DNA from: Microbacterium sp. T2.11-28
GTDB lineage: Bacteria; Actinomycetota; Actinomycetes; Actinomycetales; Microbacteriaceae
Direction: 5' to 3'
Length of the DNA stretch: 64,000 nt
NCBI RefSeq assembly: GCF_950097975.1
Contig: NZ_CATNHF010000001.1
Span: 186,001 to 250,000, forward strand
This document shows, piece by piece, positions 53,941 through 63,107 of the stretch. The notes under the pieces were generated by a model. That model had not been told where the DNA came from, made no database searches, and worked only from the letters and a program-made list of their open reading frames with translations. Made by a program: the position numbers and the translations under genes. Every line of letters begins with the position of its first letter. The first letter of the stretch is position 1.

Positions 53941-56526
53941 CTACGCCGTGGTGAAGCTCACGACCTTCGGGGCCCGCACCACGGCACGCACGACCTCGCG
54001 ACCCGCCAGCGACCGCTGCACCTTCTCGTCCGCGCGGGCGAGCGCCTCCAGTTCGTCGGCGGAGATCCGAGCGGGCACCGTCAGCGTGCCCCGGACCTTG
54101 CCGTCGATCTGGACGACCGCCGTGACCGAGTCCTCCACGAGGAGCGTCGGGTCGGCCTGGCGCCACGGCACGAGCCCGACGAAGGGCTCGTAGCCGAGGA
54201 TCTCCCACATCTCCTCCGCGGTGTGCGGGGCGAAGAGGTCCAGGATCATCGCCGTGGCCTCGGCCGCCTCGCGGACGGCAGGGTCGCCGGCACCGGCTCC
54301 GGTGTCGATGGTCTTCCGGGTGGCGTTGACGAGCTCCATGAGCCGCGCGACGACGACGTTGAACTTCGTCTGCTCGACCAGTCCGGGTGCATCGGCCAGC
54401 AGGCGGTGAGTGACGCGCCGCAGCGCGACGTCGCCCTCGGCCCACACGACGTCGGGGCTGCTCGTGACGTCCTTCGCCACGCGCCAGGCGCGAGCGAGGA
54501 ACTTCTGGGCGCCGGTGGTCGACACGTCCTCCCAGTTGATGTCGTCCTCCACGGGACCCGCGAACGCGATCGCGACGCGGACGGCGTCGGCACCGGGGTC
54601 CACCATGCTGGAGGCGAACTCCACGAGATTGCCCTTGCTCTTGGACATCTTCGAACCGTCCAGCAGCACCATGCCCTGGTTGATGAGCGACGTGAACGGC
54701 TCGGTGAACTCGATCAGCCCCATGTCGAAGAGCACCTTCGTGATGAAGCGCGCGTACAGCAGGTGGAGGATCGCGTGCTCGACGCCGCCGATGTACGAGT
54801 CGACCGGCGCCCACTTGTTCGCCTCGCGCGAGGAGAACGCCTGGGTGGCATCTCCCGGCGCCAGGAAGCGGAGGAAGTACCACGAGCTGTCGACGAAGGT
54901 GTCCATCGTGTCGGCGTCTCGCAGCGCGGGCTCGCCGGTGGCGGGGTCGACCGTCTCGATCCAGTCGGTCGCACCGCCGAGGGGCGAGGTGCCCTTGGGC
55001 GCCAGGTCGAGTCCGTGGGCGTCGGGCAGCGTCAGCGGCAGCTGATCCGCGGGAACCGGGACGATGCGACCGTCGGCCGTGTGGATCATCGGGATCGGCG
55101 TGCCCCAGAACCGCTGGCGCGAGATCAGCCAGTCGCGCAGGCGGTACGACTTCGACGCGCGGCCGGCACCGAGCGCCTCGAGCTCCTCGATCATCCGGGC
55201 GATCGCGTTGCGCTTGCTCAGCCCGTTGAGCGAGCCGGAGTTGATCATCCGGCCGTCGCCGGTGAGCGCGGTGCCGGTGACGGCGGGGTCCAGCTCGGAC
55301 AGCGCGTCGCCCTCGGGATCGATCGGCACCCCGTCCTCGTCGACCTCGATCACCGTGATCGCGCCGGTGACCGGTGCGGTGGTGTCGACGACGACCTTGA
55401 CGGGCAGGTCGAACGCGCGGGCGAAGTCCAGGTCGCGCTGGTCGTGAGCGGGCACGGCCATGACCGCGCCGTGACCGTAGTCGGCCAGCACGTAGTCGGC
55501 GGCCCAGATGGGCAGCCGCTCGCCGTTGATCGGGTTGATCGCGAAGCGGTCGAGGAACACGCCCGTCTTGGGACGGTCCGTCGACTGCCGCTCGATCTCG
55601 CTCGACTTGCCGACCTGCTCCAGGTAGTCCTGGAAGCGCATGCGCACCTCGGCGGAGGCGCCGGCGGCGAGCTCGGCCGCCAGATCGCTCTCGGGCGCGA
55701 CGACGAAGAACGTGGCCCCGTGGAGCGTGTCGGGTCGCGTCGAGAAGACGGTCACCTTCTCGGCGCGCCCCTCGATCTCGAACTCGATGTCCGCACCCAC
55801 GGAGCGGCCGATCCAGTTGCGCTGCATGCGGATGACCTTGGAGGGCCAGAACCCCTCGAGCTGGTTCAGGTCGTCGAGCAGGCGGTCGGCGTAGTCGGTG
55901 ATCTTGAAGTACCACTGCGTGAGCTTCTTCTTGACGACCTCGTGGCCGCACCGCTCGCAGCGCCCGTCGACGACCTGCTCGTTGGCGAGCACGGTCTGAT
56001 CGTTCGGGCACCAGTTGACCGGGCTCTCCTTGCGGTAGGCCAGGCCCCGCTCGAACATCTGCTGGAACAGCCACTGGTTCCAGCCGTAGTACTCCGGGTC
56101 GCTCGTGTGCAGGACGCGGCTCCAGTCGTAGGAGGTCCCGAACTGCTGCAGGCTCGCCTTCTGCTGCGCGATGTTGGAGTACGTCCACTCGCGCGGATCC
56201 GCGCCGCGCTGGATGGCGGCGTTCTCGGCGGGGAGGCCGAACGAGTCCCACCCGATCGGGTTGAGCACGTTGTAGCCGCGGTGGCGCCAGAAGCGCGCGA
56301 CCGAGTCGACGTAGGCGTAGTTCTCCGCGTGCCCCATGTGCATGTCGCCGGACGGGTACGGGAACATGCCGAGCACGTACTTGCGCGGCCGGGTGTCCTC
56401 GTCGCCGCCGGCGCGGAACGGATCGGCTTCCTTCCAGCGACGCTGCCACTTCGTCTGGATCTCGTACGGGTCGAAGCCGCTTCCCTCCGTAGGGGCGTGG
56501 GCGGCAGAGGAGGACGTCGAGGACAC
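53941..56526 (-). CDS. leuS: Leucyl-tRNA synthetase
   Basis: 861 residues. A class Ia synthetase with an editing domain. The HIGH-type motif is [14 protein letters not shown] at about residues 53-66 and KMSKS occurs intact at about 623-627 ([10 protein letters not shown]). A zinc-binding cluster NWCPND...CERCGHE lies between. The inserted CP1 editing domain is about 225-420. The start is GTG 56526. TAATCT about 50 bases upstream is a possible -10 element. The leader of about 45 bases is too short for a T-box. Confidence 0.97.
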   Translation of the reverse strand: MSSTSSSAAHAPTEGSGFDPYEIQTKWQRRWKEADPFRAGGDEDTRPRKYVLGMFPYPSGDMHMGHAENYAYVDSVARFWRHRGYNVLNPIGWDSFGLPAENAAIQRGADPREWTYSNIAQQKASLQQFGTSYDWSRVLHTSDPEYYGWNQWLFQQMFERGLAYRKESPVNWCPNDQTVLANEQVVDGRCERCGHEVVKKKLTQWYFKITDYADRLLDDLNQLEGFWPSKVIRMQRNWIGRSVGADIEFEIEGRAEKVTVFSTRPDTLHGATFFVVAPESDLAAELAAGASAEVRMRFQDYLEQVGKSSEIERQSTDRPKTGVFLDRFAINPINGERLPIWAADYVLADYGHGAVMAVPAHDQRDLDFARAFDLPVKVVVDTTAPVTGAITVIEVDEDGVPIDPEGDALSELDPAVTGTALTGDGRMINSGSLNGLSKRNAIARMIEELEALGAGRASKSYRLRDWLISRQRFWGTPIPMIHTADGRIVPVPADQLPLTLPDAHGLDLAPKGTSPLGGATDWIETVDPATGEPALRDADTMDTFVDSSWYFLRFLAPGDATQAFSSREANKWAPVDSYIGGVEHAILHLLYARFITKVLFDMGLIEFTEPFTSLINQGMVLLDGSKMSKSKGNLVEFASSMVDPGADAVRVAIAFAGPVEDDINWEDVSTTGAQKFLARAWRVAKDVTSSPDVVWAEGDVALRRVTHRLLADAPGLVEQTKFNVVVARLMELVNATRKTIDTGAGAGDPAVREAAEATAMILDLFAPHTAEEMWEILGYEPFVGLVPWRQADPTLLVEDSVTAVVQIDGKVRGTLTVPARISADELEALARADEKVQRSLAGREVVRAVVRAPKVVSFTTA

Positions 56527-56572
56527 GGAGCACCAATCGTGGAAATTCGGGAACGCGCGAAGGCGTCCCTCC

Positions 56573-56578
56573 AGATTA
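56573..56578 (-). promoter_or_regulatory. Putative -10 element of leuS
   Basis: TAATCT on the minus strand, within the short pabB-leuS gap, giving a leader of about 40 bases. Confidence 0.35.
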
Positions 56579-56592
56579 GCGGACGGGCCCGG

Positions 56593-57897
56593 TCACCAGC
56601 CGGGCGGGAGCGCTCCCCCGAGTGCCGACAGCGGCCCCCGCGCCTTCACCCCGACCTCCGCCACCTCCGCGGCGGCGTCGGACCGCCAGGTGATGCCGCC
56701 GCCGGCACCGACGTAGGCGCCGTCGGGATGGAAGACGACGGAGCGGATCACCATGGCGAGGTCGGCGCGGCCGTCGGCGCCGATCCAGCCGAAGCATCCC
56801 GCGAACGCTCCGCGCGGCCCGCCCTCGAGGCGACGCAGGATCGTCATCGCCGACAGCTTCGGCGCGCCGGTCATGCTCCCGGCGGGAAAGGCGGCCTCGA
56901 GCACGTCTCCGACGCGCGTACCCGGGCGAAGCCGGCCGGCGACGGTGCTGACGAGCTGGTGCACCGCGGCGTAGGACTCCACCTCCAGCAGCCGCTCGAC
57001 GGCCACCGAGCCGGGGAGGCACACCCGCTGGAGGTCGTTGCGCATGAGGTCGACGATCATGACGTTCTCGGCCCGCTCCTTGACGCTGTCCGCGAGCTCC
57101 CGGGCGAGGGCCTCGTCGGAGGACGCGTCGGCGCCGCGGGGGCGGGTGCCCTTGATGGGGCGCGTGCGGACGACGCCGTCCGCGACCTCGAGGAACCGCT
57201 CCGGACTCGCGCTGGCCAGCGCGTGGTCGCCTACGCGGATGAGCGCCCCGTGGTGCGCGGGCGTCGCGCGCCGCAAGCGCAGGAAGGCGGCGACGGGATC
57301 GACGGAGGCCGTCGTCTCGAACCGCGTCGTGAGGCACAGCTGGTAGGCGTCGCCCTCGCGGATCGCCTCGCGGCAGCGCTCGATGAGGGCGGCGTACGCG
57401 TCGGGGGTGTGCCGTGCCGCGATGTCGACGGGCGTGGCCGCCGCCGGTTCGTCGCGTGCTCCGCGCCAGGTCGCGACCTCGGCGGCGAACGCGTCGAGAT
57501 CGTCCGCAGGGGCCCACGCCCAGGCGCGGCGCGCGCGGTGGTCGAGCGCGACGAACCGGTCGGCCCACAGGCCCCGGTCGGCGCGGACCCGGCCGGTGCG
57601 GGCAGCTCCGGGAAGGGCCGCGCTGAGTGCGGAGTGGGAGGCGGCGTCGTAGTCCATCCAGCCCACCCATCCGCCGGAGAAGGGTCCTGCGGCGTCGTCG
57701 CGCGGCGATGCGGCGCACTCCTGCTCGCGGGGCGCCTCCTCCGCCGGACGCCCGGCGCCGACCCAGCTCCAGCCGTCCGTCGCGTCGGGGCCCGCGTCGA
57801 GCCAGAAGCTGTACTCGGCGGCAGCCGGACCGGACAGGTAGAGCTCTGCCGGATCGACCCATCCGGGGAGCTCGCGGGCGCGGAGATCGGTCGGCAC
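56593..57897 (-). CDS. pabB: Aminodeoxychorismate synthase component I
   Basis: 434 residues, chorismate-binding family. It makes 4-amino-4-deoxychorismate for folate. The distinguishing motif is RPIKGTRPRG, with Lys about 249. PabB enzymes have PIKGT, where anthranilate synthase TrpE has PIAGT, so this is not TrpE. Further conserved blocks are ENVMIVDLMRNDLQRV, FPAGSMTGAPKLSAM and GCFGWIGADGRADLAMVIR. The start is GTG 57897, six bases after TAGCCT. The N-terminal 140 residues are divergent. It is divergent from the DedA gene. The glutamine amidotransferase partner is not encoded here. Confidence 0.9.
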   Translation of the reverse strand: MPTDLRARELPGWVDPAELYLSGPAAAEYSFWLDAGPDATDGWSWVGAGRPAEEAPREQECAASPRDDAAGPFSGGWVGWMDYDAASHSALSAALPGAARTGRVRADRGLWADRFVALDHRARRAWAWAPADDLDAFAAEVATWRGARDEPAAATPVDIAARHTPDAYAALIERCREAIREGDAYQLCLTTRFETTASVDPVAAFLRLRRATPAHHGALIRVGDHALASASPERFLEVADGVVRTRPIKGTRPRGADASSDEALARELADSVKERAENVMIVDLMRNDLQRVCLPGSVAVERLLEVESYAAVHQLVSTVAGRLRPGTRVGDVLEAAFPAGSMTGAPKLSAMTILRRLEGGPRGAFAGCFGWIGADGRADLAMVIRSVVFHPDGAYVGAGGGITWRSDAAAEVAEVGVKARGPLSALGGALPPGW

Positions 57898-57903
57898 GTT
57901 CTC

Positions 57904-57909
57904 AGGCTA
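57904..57909 (-). promoter_or_regulatory. Putative -10 element, leaderless pabB
   Basis: TAGCCT on the minus strand, six bases before GTG 57897. Only 16 bases separate it from the divergent DedA element. Confidence 0.5.
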
Positions 57910-57925
57910 GACGCCGCGCGCGCCG

Positions 57926-57931
57926 TAGGCT
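57926..57931 (+). promoter_or_regulatory. Putative -10 element, leaderless DedA gene
   Basis: TAGGCT six bases before GTG 57938. Confidence 0.5.
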
Positions 57932-57937
57932 GGGACG

Positions 57938-58621
57938 GTGAACGAGTTCCTCACATGGCTGCTCGACGCCGTGCAGAGCGTCGACCCCGTCGTGAGGACG
58001 ATCCTGGCCGGCGTGGCGATCATGCTGGAGACCAGCGTGCTGATCGGCCTCGTCGTGCCCGGGGACACCGTCGTCATCGTCGCGGGAACGGCTGTGGCGT
58101 CGCCGTGGGAAGCGGCCGCCCTCATCGTGGTCGTGATCCTGGGTGCCCTCGTGGGCGAGAGCATCGGGTTCTGGCTCGGCCGCTGGCTGGGGCCGCGCAT
58201 CCGCTTCTCCCGGCTGGGCATGCGCCTCGGCGAGGACAACTGGACGCGCGCCGAGCTCTACCTCCGCCGCCGCGGCGGACCCGCGATCTTCATCTCCCGC
58301 TTCCTGCCCGTCCTCCACTCCCTCGTGCCCCTCACAGTGGGGATGAGCGGCTTCGCCTACCGCAGGTTCCTGGCGTGGACCGCGCCGGCGTGCGCGGTGT
58401 GGTCGATCCTCTACGTCTCGGTCGCCGCGGCGGCCGCGGGCACCTACCGGGAGCTCGCCGACCGGCTGCACTACGCGGGGTATCTGTTCGTCGGCGCCAT
58501 CGTGCTCTTCGTCGGCCTGGTGTACCTCGCCAAGCGGGTCATCGTCGCGCGTGAGGCGCGTCACCTGCGCCTGGACGACGAGCAGGCTTCCGACTCCCCG
58601 GCGGACGGCGTGACAGACTGA
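57938..58621 (+). CDS. DedA/SNARE-associated-family membrane protein
   Basis: 227 residues with about five hydrophobic helices. The family markers are VVPGDTVVIVAGT (about 42-55, the VPG(D/E) re-entrant loop) and SRFLPVLHSLVPLTVGMSG (about 128-146). Some DedA proteins recycle undecaprenyl phosphate or scramble phospholipids across the membrane. The role of this one is unknown. A 45-residue charged tail ends the protein. The start GTG follows TAGGCT by six bases. The APP1-type gene starts 4 bases after its stop, so they form a unit. Confidence 0.9.
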   Translation: MNEFLTWLLDAVQSVDPVVRTILAGVAIMLETSVLIGLVVPGDTVVIVAGTAVASPWEAAALIVVVILGALVGESIGFWLGRWLGPRIRFSRLGMRLGEDNWTRAELYLRRRGGPAIFISRFLPVLHSLVPLTVGMSGFAYRRFLAWTAPACAVWSILYVSVAAAAAGTYRELADRLHYAGYLFVGAIVLFVGLVYLAKRVIVAREARHLRLDDEQASDSPADGVTD

Positions 58622-58625
58622 AGTG

Positions 58626-59660
58626 ATGGCTGCCGCTCCCTCCCCTCGGCCGAAAGTCCTCTGGCTGGCCCGGCTCGAGTACCGATTCCACTCGTGGCGC
58701 GAGCGACGCGCGCGCGCACGGGGTCAGAAGCCCACCGTGGCCGCCTACCCGGGGTACGGCGGAGCGGACTGGGTCCGCGTGCTCGGACGGGTCCTCATCG
58801 TCCCCCCGCTCAAGCCCCGGCGCGGCGGCGAGTACGCCAGCGTGCGCGGGTGGCGGAGCTTCGCCTCGGTCCCGGTCGGCTACGCGCAGGTCACCGTGAC
58901 CATCGACGGCGTCTCCCACGAGGTCGTCGCCGACCGGGGCGGCGTCGTGGACACCGTCCTGCCGGCGAGGCTGGCGTCGGGGTGGCAGACGTTCACCATG
59001 TCGGTCGAAGGCGGCGAGCCGATCGAGACCCGTGCGTTCATCGTCGGCGCCGATGTCGATTTCGGCATCGTGTGCGACGTGGACGACACGGTGATGGTGA
59101 CGGCGCTCCCGCGTCCCTTCGTCGCGGCGTGGAACTCGTTCGTCCTCGACGAGCACGCGCGTCAGCCGGTCCCGGGCATGGCGGTGCTGCTCGAGCGCCT
59201 CGTGCGCGACAACGCCGGAGCACCGGTGATCTACCTCTCCACCGGCGCGTGGAACGTCGCGCCGACCCTGGTGCGCTTCATGCGTCGGCACCTGTTCCCG
59301 CCCGGTGCCCTCCTGCTGACGGACTGGGGGCCCACCCACGATCGCTGGTTCCGCAGCGGTCAGGCGCACAAGAGCGAGAACCTGCGGCGGCTGGCGGGCG
59401 AGTTCCCGCATGTGCGCTGGATGCTGATCGGCGACGACGGGCAGCACGACGACGCGCTGTACACCGCCTTCGCGAGCGATTTCCCCGACCGGGTGCGCGC
59501 GGTCGCGATCCGGCAGCTGTCGACGGCCGAGGCGGTGCTCGCCGGCGGGCGGACGGCCGTGGACGACCACTCCGCGGCCACCGTGCCGTGGGTGACGGGC
59601 CCGGACGGCGCCGAGCTGCTCGAGTGCCTCGCGGCCGTGGGGATCGTCGACGACGCCTGA
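58626..59660 (+). CDS. APP1-type phosphatidate phosphatase domain protein (DUF2183)
   Basis: 344 residues. The C-terminal half is the HAD-like APP1 catalytic domain: CDVDDTVMVT provides Asp151 and Asp153 for nucleophile and acid, followed by YLSTGAWNVAP and LIGDDGQHD. Yeast APP1 dephosphorylates phosphatidate. The bacterial substrate is unproven. The N-terminal 130 residues form a beta-rich module. No membrane helix is seen, so it probably acts at the inner membrane surface. ATG 58626 is used, though the preceding in-frame GTG 58623 is possible. It sits directly behind the DedA gene. Confidence 0.87.
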   Translation: MAAAPSPRPKVLWLARLEYRFHSWRERRARARGQKPTVAAYPGYGGADWVRVLGRVLIVPPLKPRRGGEYASVRGWRSFASVPVGYAQVTVTIDGVSHEVVADRGGVVDTVLPARLASGWQTFTMSVEGGEPIETRAFIVGADVDFGIVCDVDDTVMVTALPRPFVAAWNSFVLDEHARQPVPGMAVLLERLVRDNAGAPVIYLSTGAWNVAPTLVRFMRRHLFPPGALLLTDWGPTHDRWFRSGQAHKSENLRRLAGEFPHVRWMLIGDDGQHDDALYTAFASDFPDRVRAVAIRQLSTAEAVLAGGRTAVDDHSAATVPWVTGPDGAELLECLAAVGIVDDA

Positions 59661-59698
59661 GCGATCGCGTCGACCGCGCCGCTGTCGCAGGGTCGGCC

Positions 59699-59704
59699 TA
59701 GGCT
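59699..59704 (+). promoter_or_regulatory. Putative -10 element, leaderless SRAP gene
   Basis: TAGGCT six bases before ATG 59711. Confidence 0.5.
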
Positions 59705-59710
59705 GGGCGC

Positions 59711-60430
59711 ATGTGCGGTCGGTTCGTGGTGGCTAACGTCGGTTCCGAGCTCGTCGGCGTCTTGCGCGTCGACGTGGTGGGAGACGATCTCCCCGAGCCG
59801 TCCTTCAACGTCGCGCCCACCGACCGGGCGGCGATCGTGCTGGACTCCGCGAAGACCGAGCCGCCCACGCGGCGCCTCGAAGGCGCTCGATGGGGATTGG
59901 TCCCCGCCTGGGCGAAGGACCCGTCCATCGGTCCGCGGGCGTTCAACGCGCGGGCCGAGGAGGTCGAGGACAAGCCGATGTTCCGCCAGGCGCTGATCAA
60001 GCGCAGGGCGGTCGTCCCGGCGACGGGCTACTACGAGTGGCATACGGTCGACGGCGTGAAGACCCCGCACTTCATCCGGCCCGGCGATGACGAGCCGATG
60101 CTCTTCGCGGGGCTGTACGAGTGGTGGAAGGACCCGTCGAAGGCCGACGACGACCCCGCCCGATGGCTGCTGAGCTTCACCATCATGACGAGGGACGCCG
60201 TCGGCGAGCTGGGCTCCATCCACGATCGGATGCCCCTGTTCCTCGACGCCGATCACGCCGACGCCTGGCTCGACCCGACGACGGAGAACGTCGGGGACGT
60301 CCTCGACGCCGCCATCGATGCGGCGCCGCTGCTGGCAGAGACGATGGTGCACTACCCGGTCGGCGCCGCTGTGGGCAACGTGCGCAACAACGACCCGTCG
60401 CTCATCGAGCCGCTCACCCACGCCGACTGA
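59711..60430 (+). CDS. SRAP-family protein (YedK/HMCES), abasic-site shield
   Basis: 239 residues. The catalytic Cys2 is exposed after Met removal (MCGRF), and the other conserved active-site residues are present: Asn in FNARAE, Glu in GYYEW and His in IHDRMP. SRAP proteins form a stable thiazolidine crosslink with abasic sites in single-stranded DNA. ATG 59711 must be right because Cys2 has to follow Met1. The transcript is probably leaderless (TAGGCT six bases upstream). It is convergent with nagE across a shared hairpin. Confidence 0.95.
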   Translation: MCGRFVVANVGSELVGVLRVDVVGDDLPEPSFNVAPTDRAAIVLDSAKTEPPTRRLEGARWGLVPAWAKDPSIGPRAFNARAEEVEDKPMFRQALIKRRAVVPATGYYEWHTVDGVKTPHFIRPGDDEPMLFAGLYEWWKDPSKADDDPARWLLSFTIMTRDAVGELGSIHDRMPLFLDADHADAWLDPTTENVGDVLDAAIDAAPLLAETMVHYPVGAAVGNVRNNDPSLIEPLTHAD

Positions 60431-60470
60431 GAATCGGGGCGGGAGCGCCGCAGCACCCCCGCCCCGATTC
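60431..60470. terminator. Hairpin between SRAP gene and nagE, probably bidirectional
   Basis: GAATCGGGGCGGG and CCCGCCCCGATTC form a perfect 13-bp stem with a 14-base loop, between two convergent genes. U-tracts are poor on both sides. Confidence 0.75.
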
Positions 60471-60485
60471 GTCGGCCGCGTCAGG

Positions 60486-62411
60486 TCAGGTCAGCTCGAT
60501 CGATGCGCTCTCGTTGTTGAGCACGATGATCGGCGTGACCGCCGAGAGGCCCGCTGCCCGGATCCCGGCGGCGTCGAAGCGCAGCAGCGGCGTGCCCGTG
60601 GTCACCCGGTCGCCGGCGGCGACGAGCGTGGTGAACCCCTCGCCCTTGAGCGAGACCGTGTCGATGCCGACGTGGATCAGCAGCTCGGTGCCGTCGTCGA
60701 GCGCCAGACCGATCGCGTGCCCGGTCGGGAAGACCGAGGCGACGGTTCCGTCGGCCGGAGCGACGATCGTGTCCCCCGTGGGATCCACGGCGACGCCCGG
60801 GCCCATCGTCCCCTGCGCGAACATGGCGTCCGGCACCTCCGACAGCGGCAGGACCGCCCCGGCGACCGGCTGGCGGAGTCGCAGCGTCGTGGTGGCGGGT
60901 GCGGCGGTCGTCGTGGTTCCGCTGCCCGCGGCGTCGGCGGCCGGGGCATCCACGAGGGCGATGTGCCGGTCGTTGATGATGTCCTCCATCGCGTCCTTCA
61001 CGAACTGGACGTTCAGGCCGTACACGACCTGCACGGAATGACCGCCCGCTTTCATCGTGCCGGCGGCACCGGCACGCTTGAGGGCGTGCTCGTCGACCTT
61101 CGACACGTCCGCGATCTCCATCCGGAGGCGGGTGGCGCAGTTGTCGAGCTCGACGATGTTGTCCTTGCCGCCGAGGCCGGCGATGAACTTCTCGGCGGTG
61201 CCGTGGTAGCCCGTGAGGCTGGTGCCCACGTTGTCCGCGTCCTGCGCGTCCACGTCGTCCTCGCGGCCCGGCGTCTTCAGGTTGAAGCGCTTGATCACGA
61301 AGTAGAACGTGAAGAAGTAGATGAAGAACCATCCGATCCCCATGACGACGAGGATCCAGGGGTTCTGGGCGAGGGGGTTCGTCCACTGGAGCACCATGTC
61401 GATGAAGCCGCCCGAGAAGCCGAAGCCCAGGCGCGTCGGCAGCAGCGCCGCGAGCCCGACCGATATGCCGGTGAACACCGCGTGGATCAGGTACAGCCAC
61501 GGGGCCACGAACATGAAGGCGAACTCCAGCGGCTCGGTGACGCCGACGAAGAACGACGCGATCGCGGCGGAGAGCATGATGCCGTAGGTCACCTTGCGGC
61601 GGGTCGTCTTGGCCGTGAGGTACATCGCCAGCGCGGCTCCGGGGAGGCCGAACATCATGATCGGGAAGAAGCCCGCCATGTACTGTCCGGTCACGCCGTA
61701 CTCCGCCTCGGGAGTGTTCTGCAGGAAATTGACCAGGTCGTTGATGCCGGCCACGTCGAACCAGAAGACCGAGTTCAGGGCGTGATGCAGCCCGGTGGGG
61801 ATGAGCAGGCGGTTCATGAAGCCGTAGATGCCGGCGCCCAGCGGTCCGAGCGTCGCGATCCACTCGCCGAAGGCGACCAGGCCGCCGTAGACGACCGGCC
61901 AGATGAACAGCAGCAGGAGCGCGACCACCAGCGAGACGCCGGCCGTGACGATCGCGACCGAGCGGCGTCCGGAGAAGAACGAGAGGGCGTCGGGGAGCTT
62001 GGTGTCCTTGAAGCGGTTGTAGCACCACGCTCCGATGAGGCCCGCGATGATGCCGACGAAGACGTTCTGCACGCGGCCGAAGGCGGGGTCGACATCGGCC
62101 TCGTCGGCGATGCTCAGGAGGCCGGCGACCTTCGCGGGGCTGAGGAGGGTGACGATGGTGAGCCAGGACACGAGGCCGGCGAGGGCCGACGTGCCGTCGG
62201 TCTTGTTCGCCATGCCGATCGAGATGCCGACCGCGAACAGCAGCGGCATGTTGTCCAGCAGCGCGCCGCCGGCAGCGCCGAGGAACGTCGAGACGACGTT
62301 GGCGCCGGCGGCCGAGGTGATCCAGTACGAGATGCCGGACAGGATCGCGGCGACCGGAAGGACGGCGACGGGCAGCATGATCGATCTGCCGAGCCGTTGG
62401 AAGAACTTCAT
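60486..62411 (-). CDS. nagE: PTS permease EIICBA, N-acetylglucosamine/glucose type
   Basis: 641 residues. It imports and phosphorylates a sugar, most likely N-acetylglucosamine. Domain order is EIIC (about 1-375, ten helices; KFFQRLGRSIMLPVAVLPVAA, RLLIPTGLHHALN, GVTEPLEFAFMFVAPWL), EIIB (about 400-475, phospho-Cys in ELDNCATRLR) and EIIA (about 500-641, phospho-His in LLIHVGIDTVSLKGEGF). The EIIC sequence follows E. coli NagE closely up to the FNLKTPGRED junction. Glucose cannot be excluded. ATG 62411 has GGAG about 9 bases upstream. The longer frame runs into tRNA-Ala and is not used. No DasR-like operator was found in the 150-base leader. Confidence 0.9.
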   Translation of the reverse strand: MKFFQRLGRSIMLPVAVLPVAAILSGISYWITSAAGANVVSTFLGAAGGALLDNMPLLFAVGISIGMANKTDGTSALAGLVSWLTIVTLLSPAKVAGLLSIADEADVDPAFGRVQNVFVGIIAGLIGAWCYNRFKDTKLPDALSFFSGRRSVAIVTAGVSLVVALLLLFIWPVVYGGLVAFGEWIATLGPLGAGIYGFMNRLLIPTGLHHALNSVFWFDVAGINDLVNFLQNTPEAEYGVTGQYMAGFFPIMMFGLPGAALAMYLTAKTTRRKVTYGIMLSAAIASFFVGVTEPLEFAFMFVAPWLYLIHAVFTGISVGLAALLPTRLGFGFSGGFIDMVLQWTNPLAQNPWILVVMGIGWFFIYFFTFYFVIKRFNLKTPGREDDVDAQDADNVGTSLTGYHGTAEKFIAGLGGKDNIVELDNCATRLRMEIADVSKVDEHALKRAGAAGTMKAGGHSVQVVYGLNVQFVKDAMEDIINDRHIALVDAPAADAAGSGTTTTAAPATTTLRLRQPVAGAVLPLSEVPDAMFAQGTMGPGVAVDPTGDTIVAPADGTVASVFPTGHAIGLALDDGTELLIHVGIDTVSLKGEGFTTLVAAGDRVTTGTPLLRFDAAGIRAAGLSAVTPIIVLNNESASIELT

Positions 62412-62555
62412 CCGAGAGACTCCAACCGTGAGGGAGGGCGCCCGCCGCGTCACGCGCGGGCCTGTCCGTCCGACGCTACTCCCGATCCCGCGCGACGCAC
62501 AGCAACCACTCAGGAAAGCCGGTTCTTCGACCTCGGACTGCCGGTCCGTTCGCGC

Positions 62556-62589
62556 GCAGAAACACAAAATCCCCGGATCACCGGGGATT
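62556..62589 (-). terminator. Intrinsic terminator of tRNA-Ala
   Basis: On the minus strand AATCCCCGG-TGAT-CCGGGGATT, a perfect 9-bp stem, followed by TTGTGTTT. It begins five bases after the tRNA 3' end. Confidence 0.85.
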
Positions 62590-62593
62590 GTTG

Positions 62594-62666
62594 TGGACCT
62601 GAGGGGACTCGAACCCCTGACCCCCTGCATGCCATGCAGGTGCGCTACCAGCTGCGCCACAGGCCC
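62594..62666 (-). tRNA. tRNA-Ala (anticodon GGC)
   Basis: 73-base cloverleaf on the minus strand: acceptor GGGCCTG with CAGGTCC (G3-U70, the alanine identity pair), anticodon stem CCTGC/GCAGG around loop ATGGCAT, T-arm with GGTTCGAGTCC, discriminator A, CCA not encoded. Confidence 0.96.
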
Positions 62667-62729
62667 TTGGTCACCGCTCGCGGCAACTCGACCAGTTTAC
62701 TACATCCGGAGAGGTGCCACGAACGCCGG

Positions 62730-63107
62730 TCACTCCGTGGCGGCTGCGGTGGGGAGCTGGATCGACACGATCGGGCAGTCCTTCCAGAGCCGCTCCAGTC
62801 CGTAGAACGTCCGCTCCTCCTCGTGGAAGACGTGCACGACCAGGTCTCCGAAGTCGAGCAGGATCCACCGCGCCTCGCTGCGCCCCTCGCGGCGCAGCCG
62901 CTTCACCCCTGCCTCCAGGAGTCGCTCCTCCACCTCGTCGGCGATCGCGGCGACGTTGCGCTCGCTGGATCCCGTCACGAGGAGGAAGGCGTCGACCAGC
63001 GGAAGCGGCTCGGACACGTCGAACGCGACGAGATCCTCCCCGCCCTTGGCGTCGGCCGCCGCGGCGGCCAGCTGTACGAGCTCCACGGAGCTGTCGGCGA
63101 GCGTCAT
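62730..63107 (-). CDS. rsfS: Ribosomal silencing factor RsfS
   Basis: 125 residues. It binds L14 on the 50S subunit and blocks joining with 30S when nutrients are short. KGGEDLVAFDVSEPLPLVDAFLL is the family opening, and SEARWILLDFGDLVVHVFHEEERTFYGLERLW holds the conserved FGD and VVHVF segments. ATG 63107 overlaps the upstream gene's stop by one base (TGATG), so translation is coupled. Confidence 0.95.
   Translation of the reverse strand: MTLADSSVELVQLAAAAADAKGGEDLVAFDVSEPLPLVDAFLLVTGSSERNVAAIADEVEERLLEAGVKRLRREGRSEARWILLDFGDLVVHVFHEEERTFYGLERLWKDCPIVSIQLPTAAATE

Noticed and set aside
56527..56592. T-box riboswitch upstream of leuS
   Set aside because: The gap is only about 66 bases, too short for a T-box, and there is no T-box core sequence or terminator.
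62412..62660. Upstream extension of nagE through tRNA-Ala
   Set aside because: The extension reads through the tRNA and its terminator. The conserved KFFQRLGR start begins at ATG 62411.
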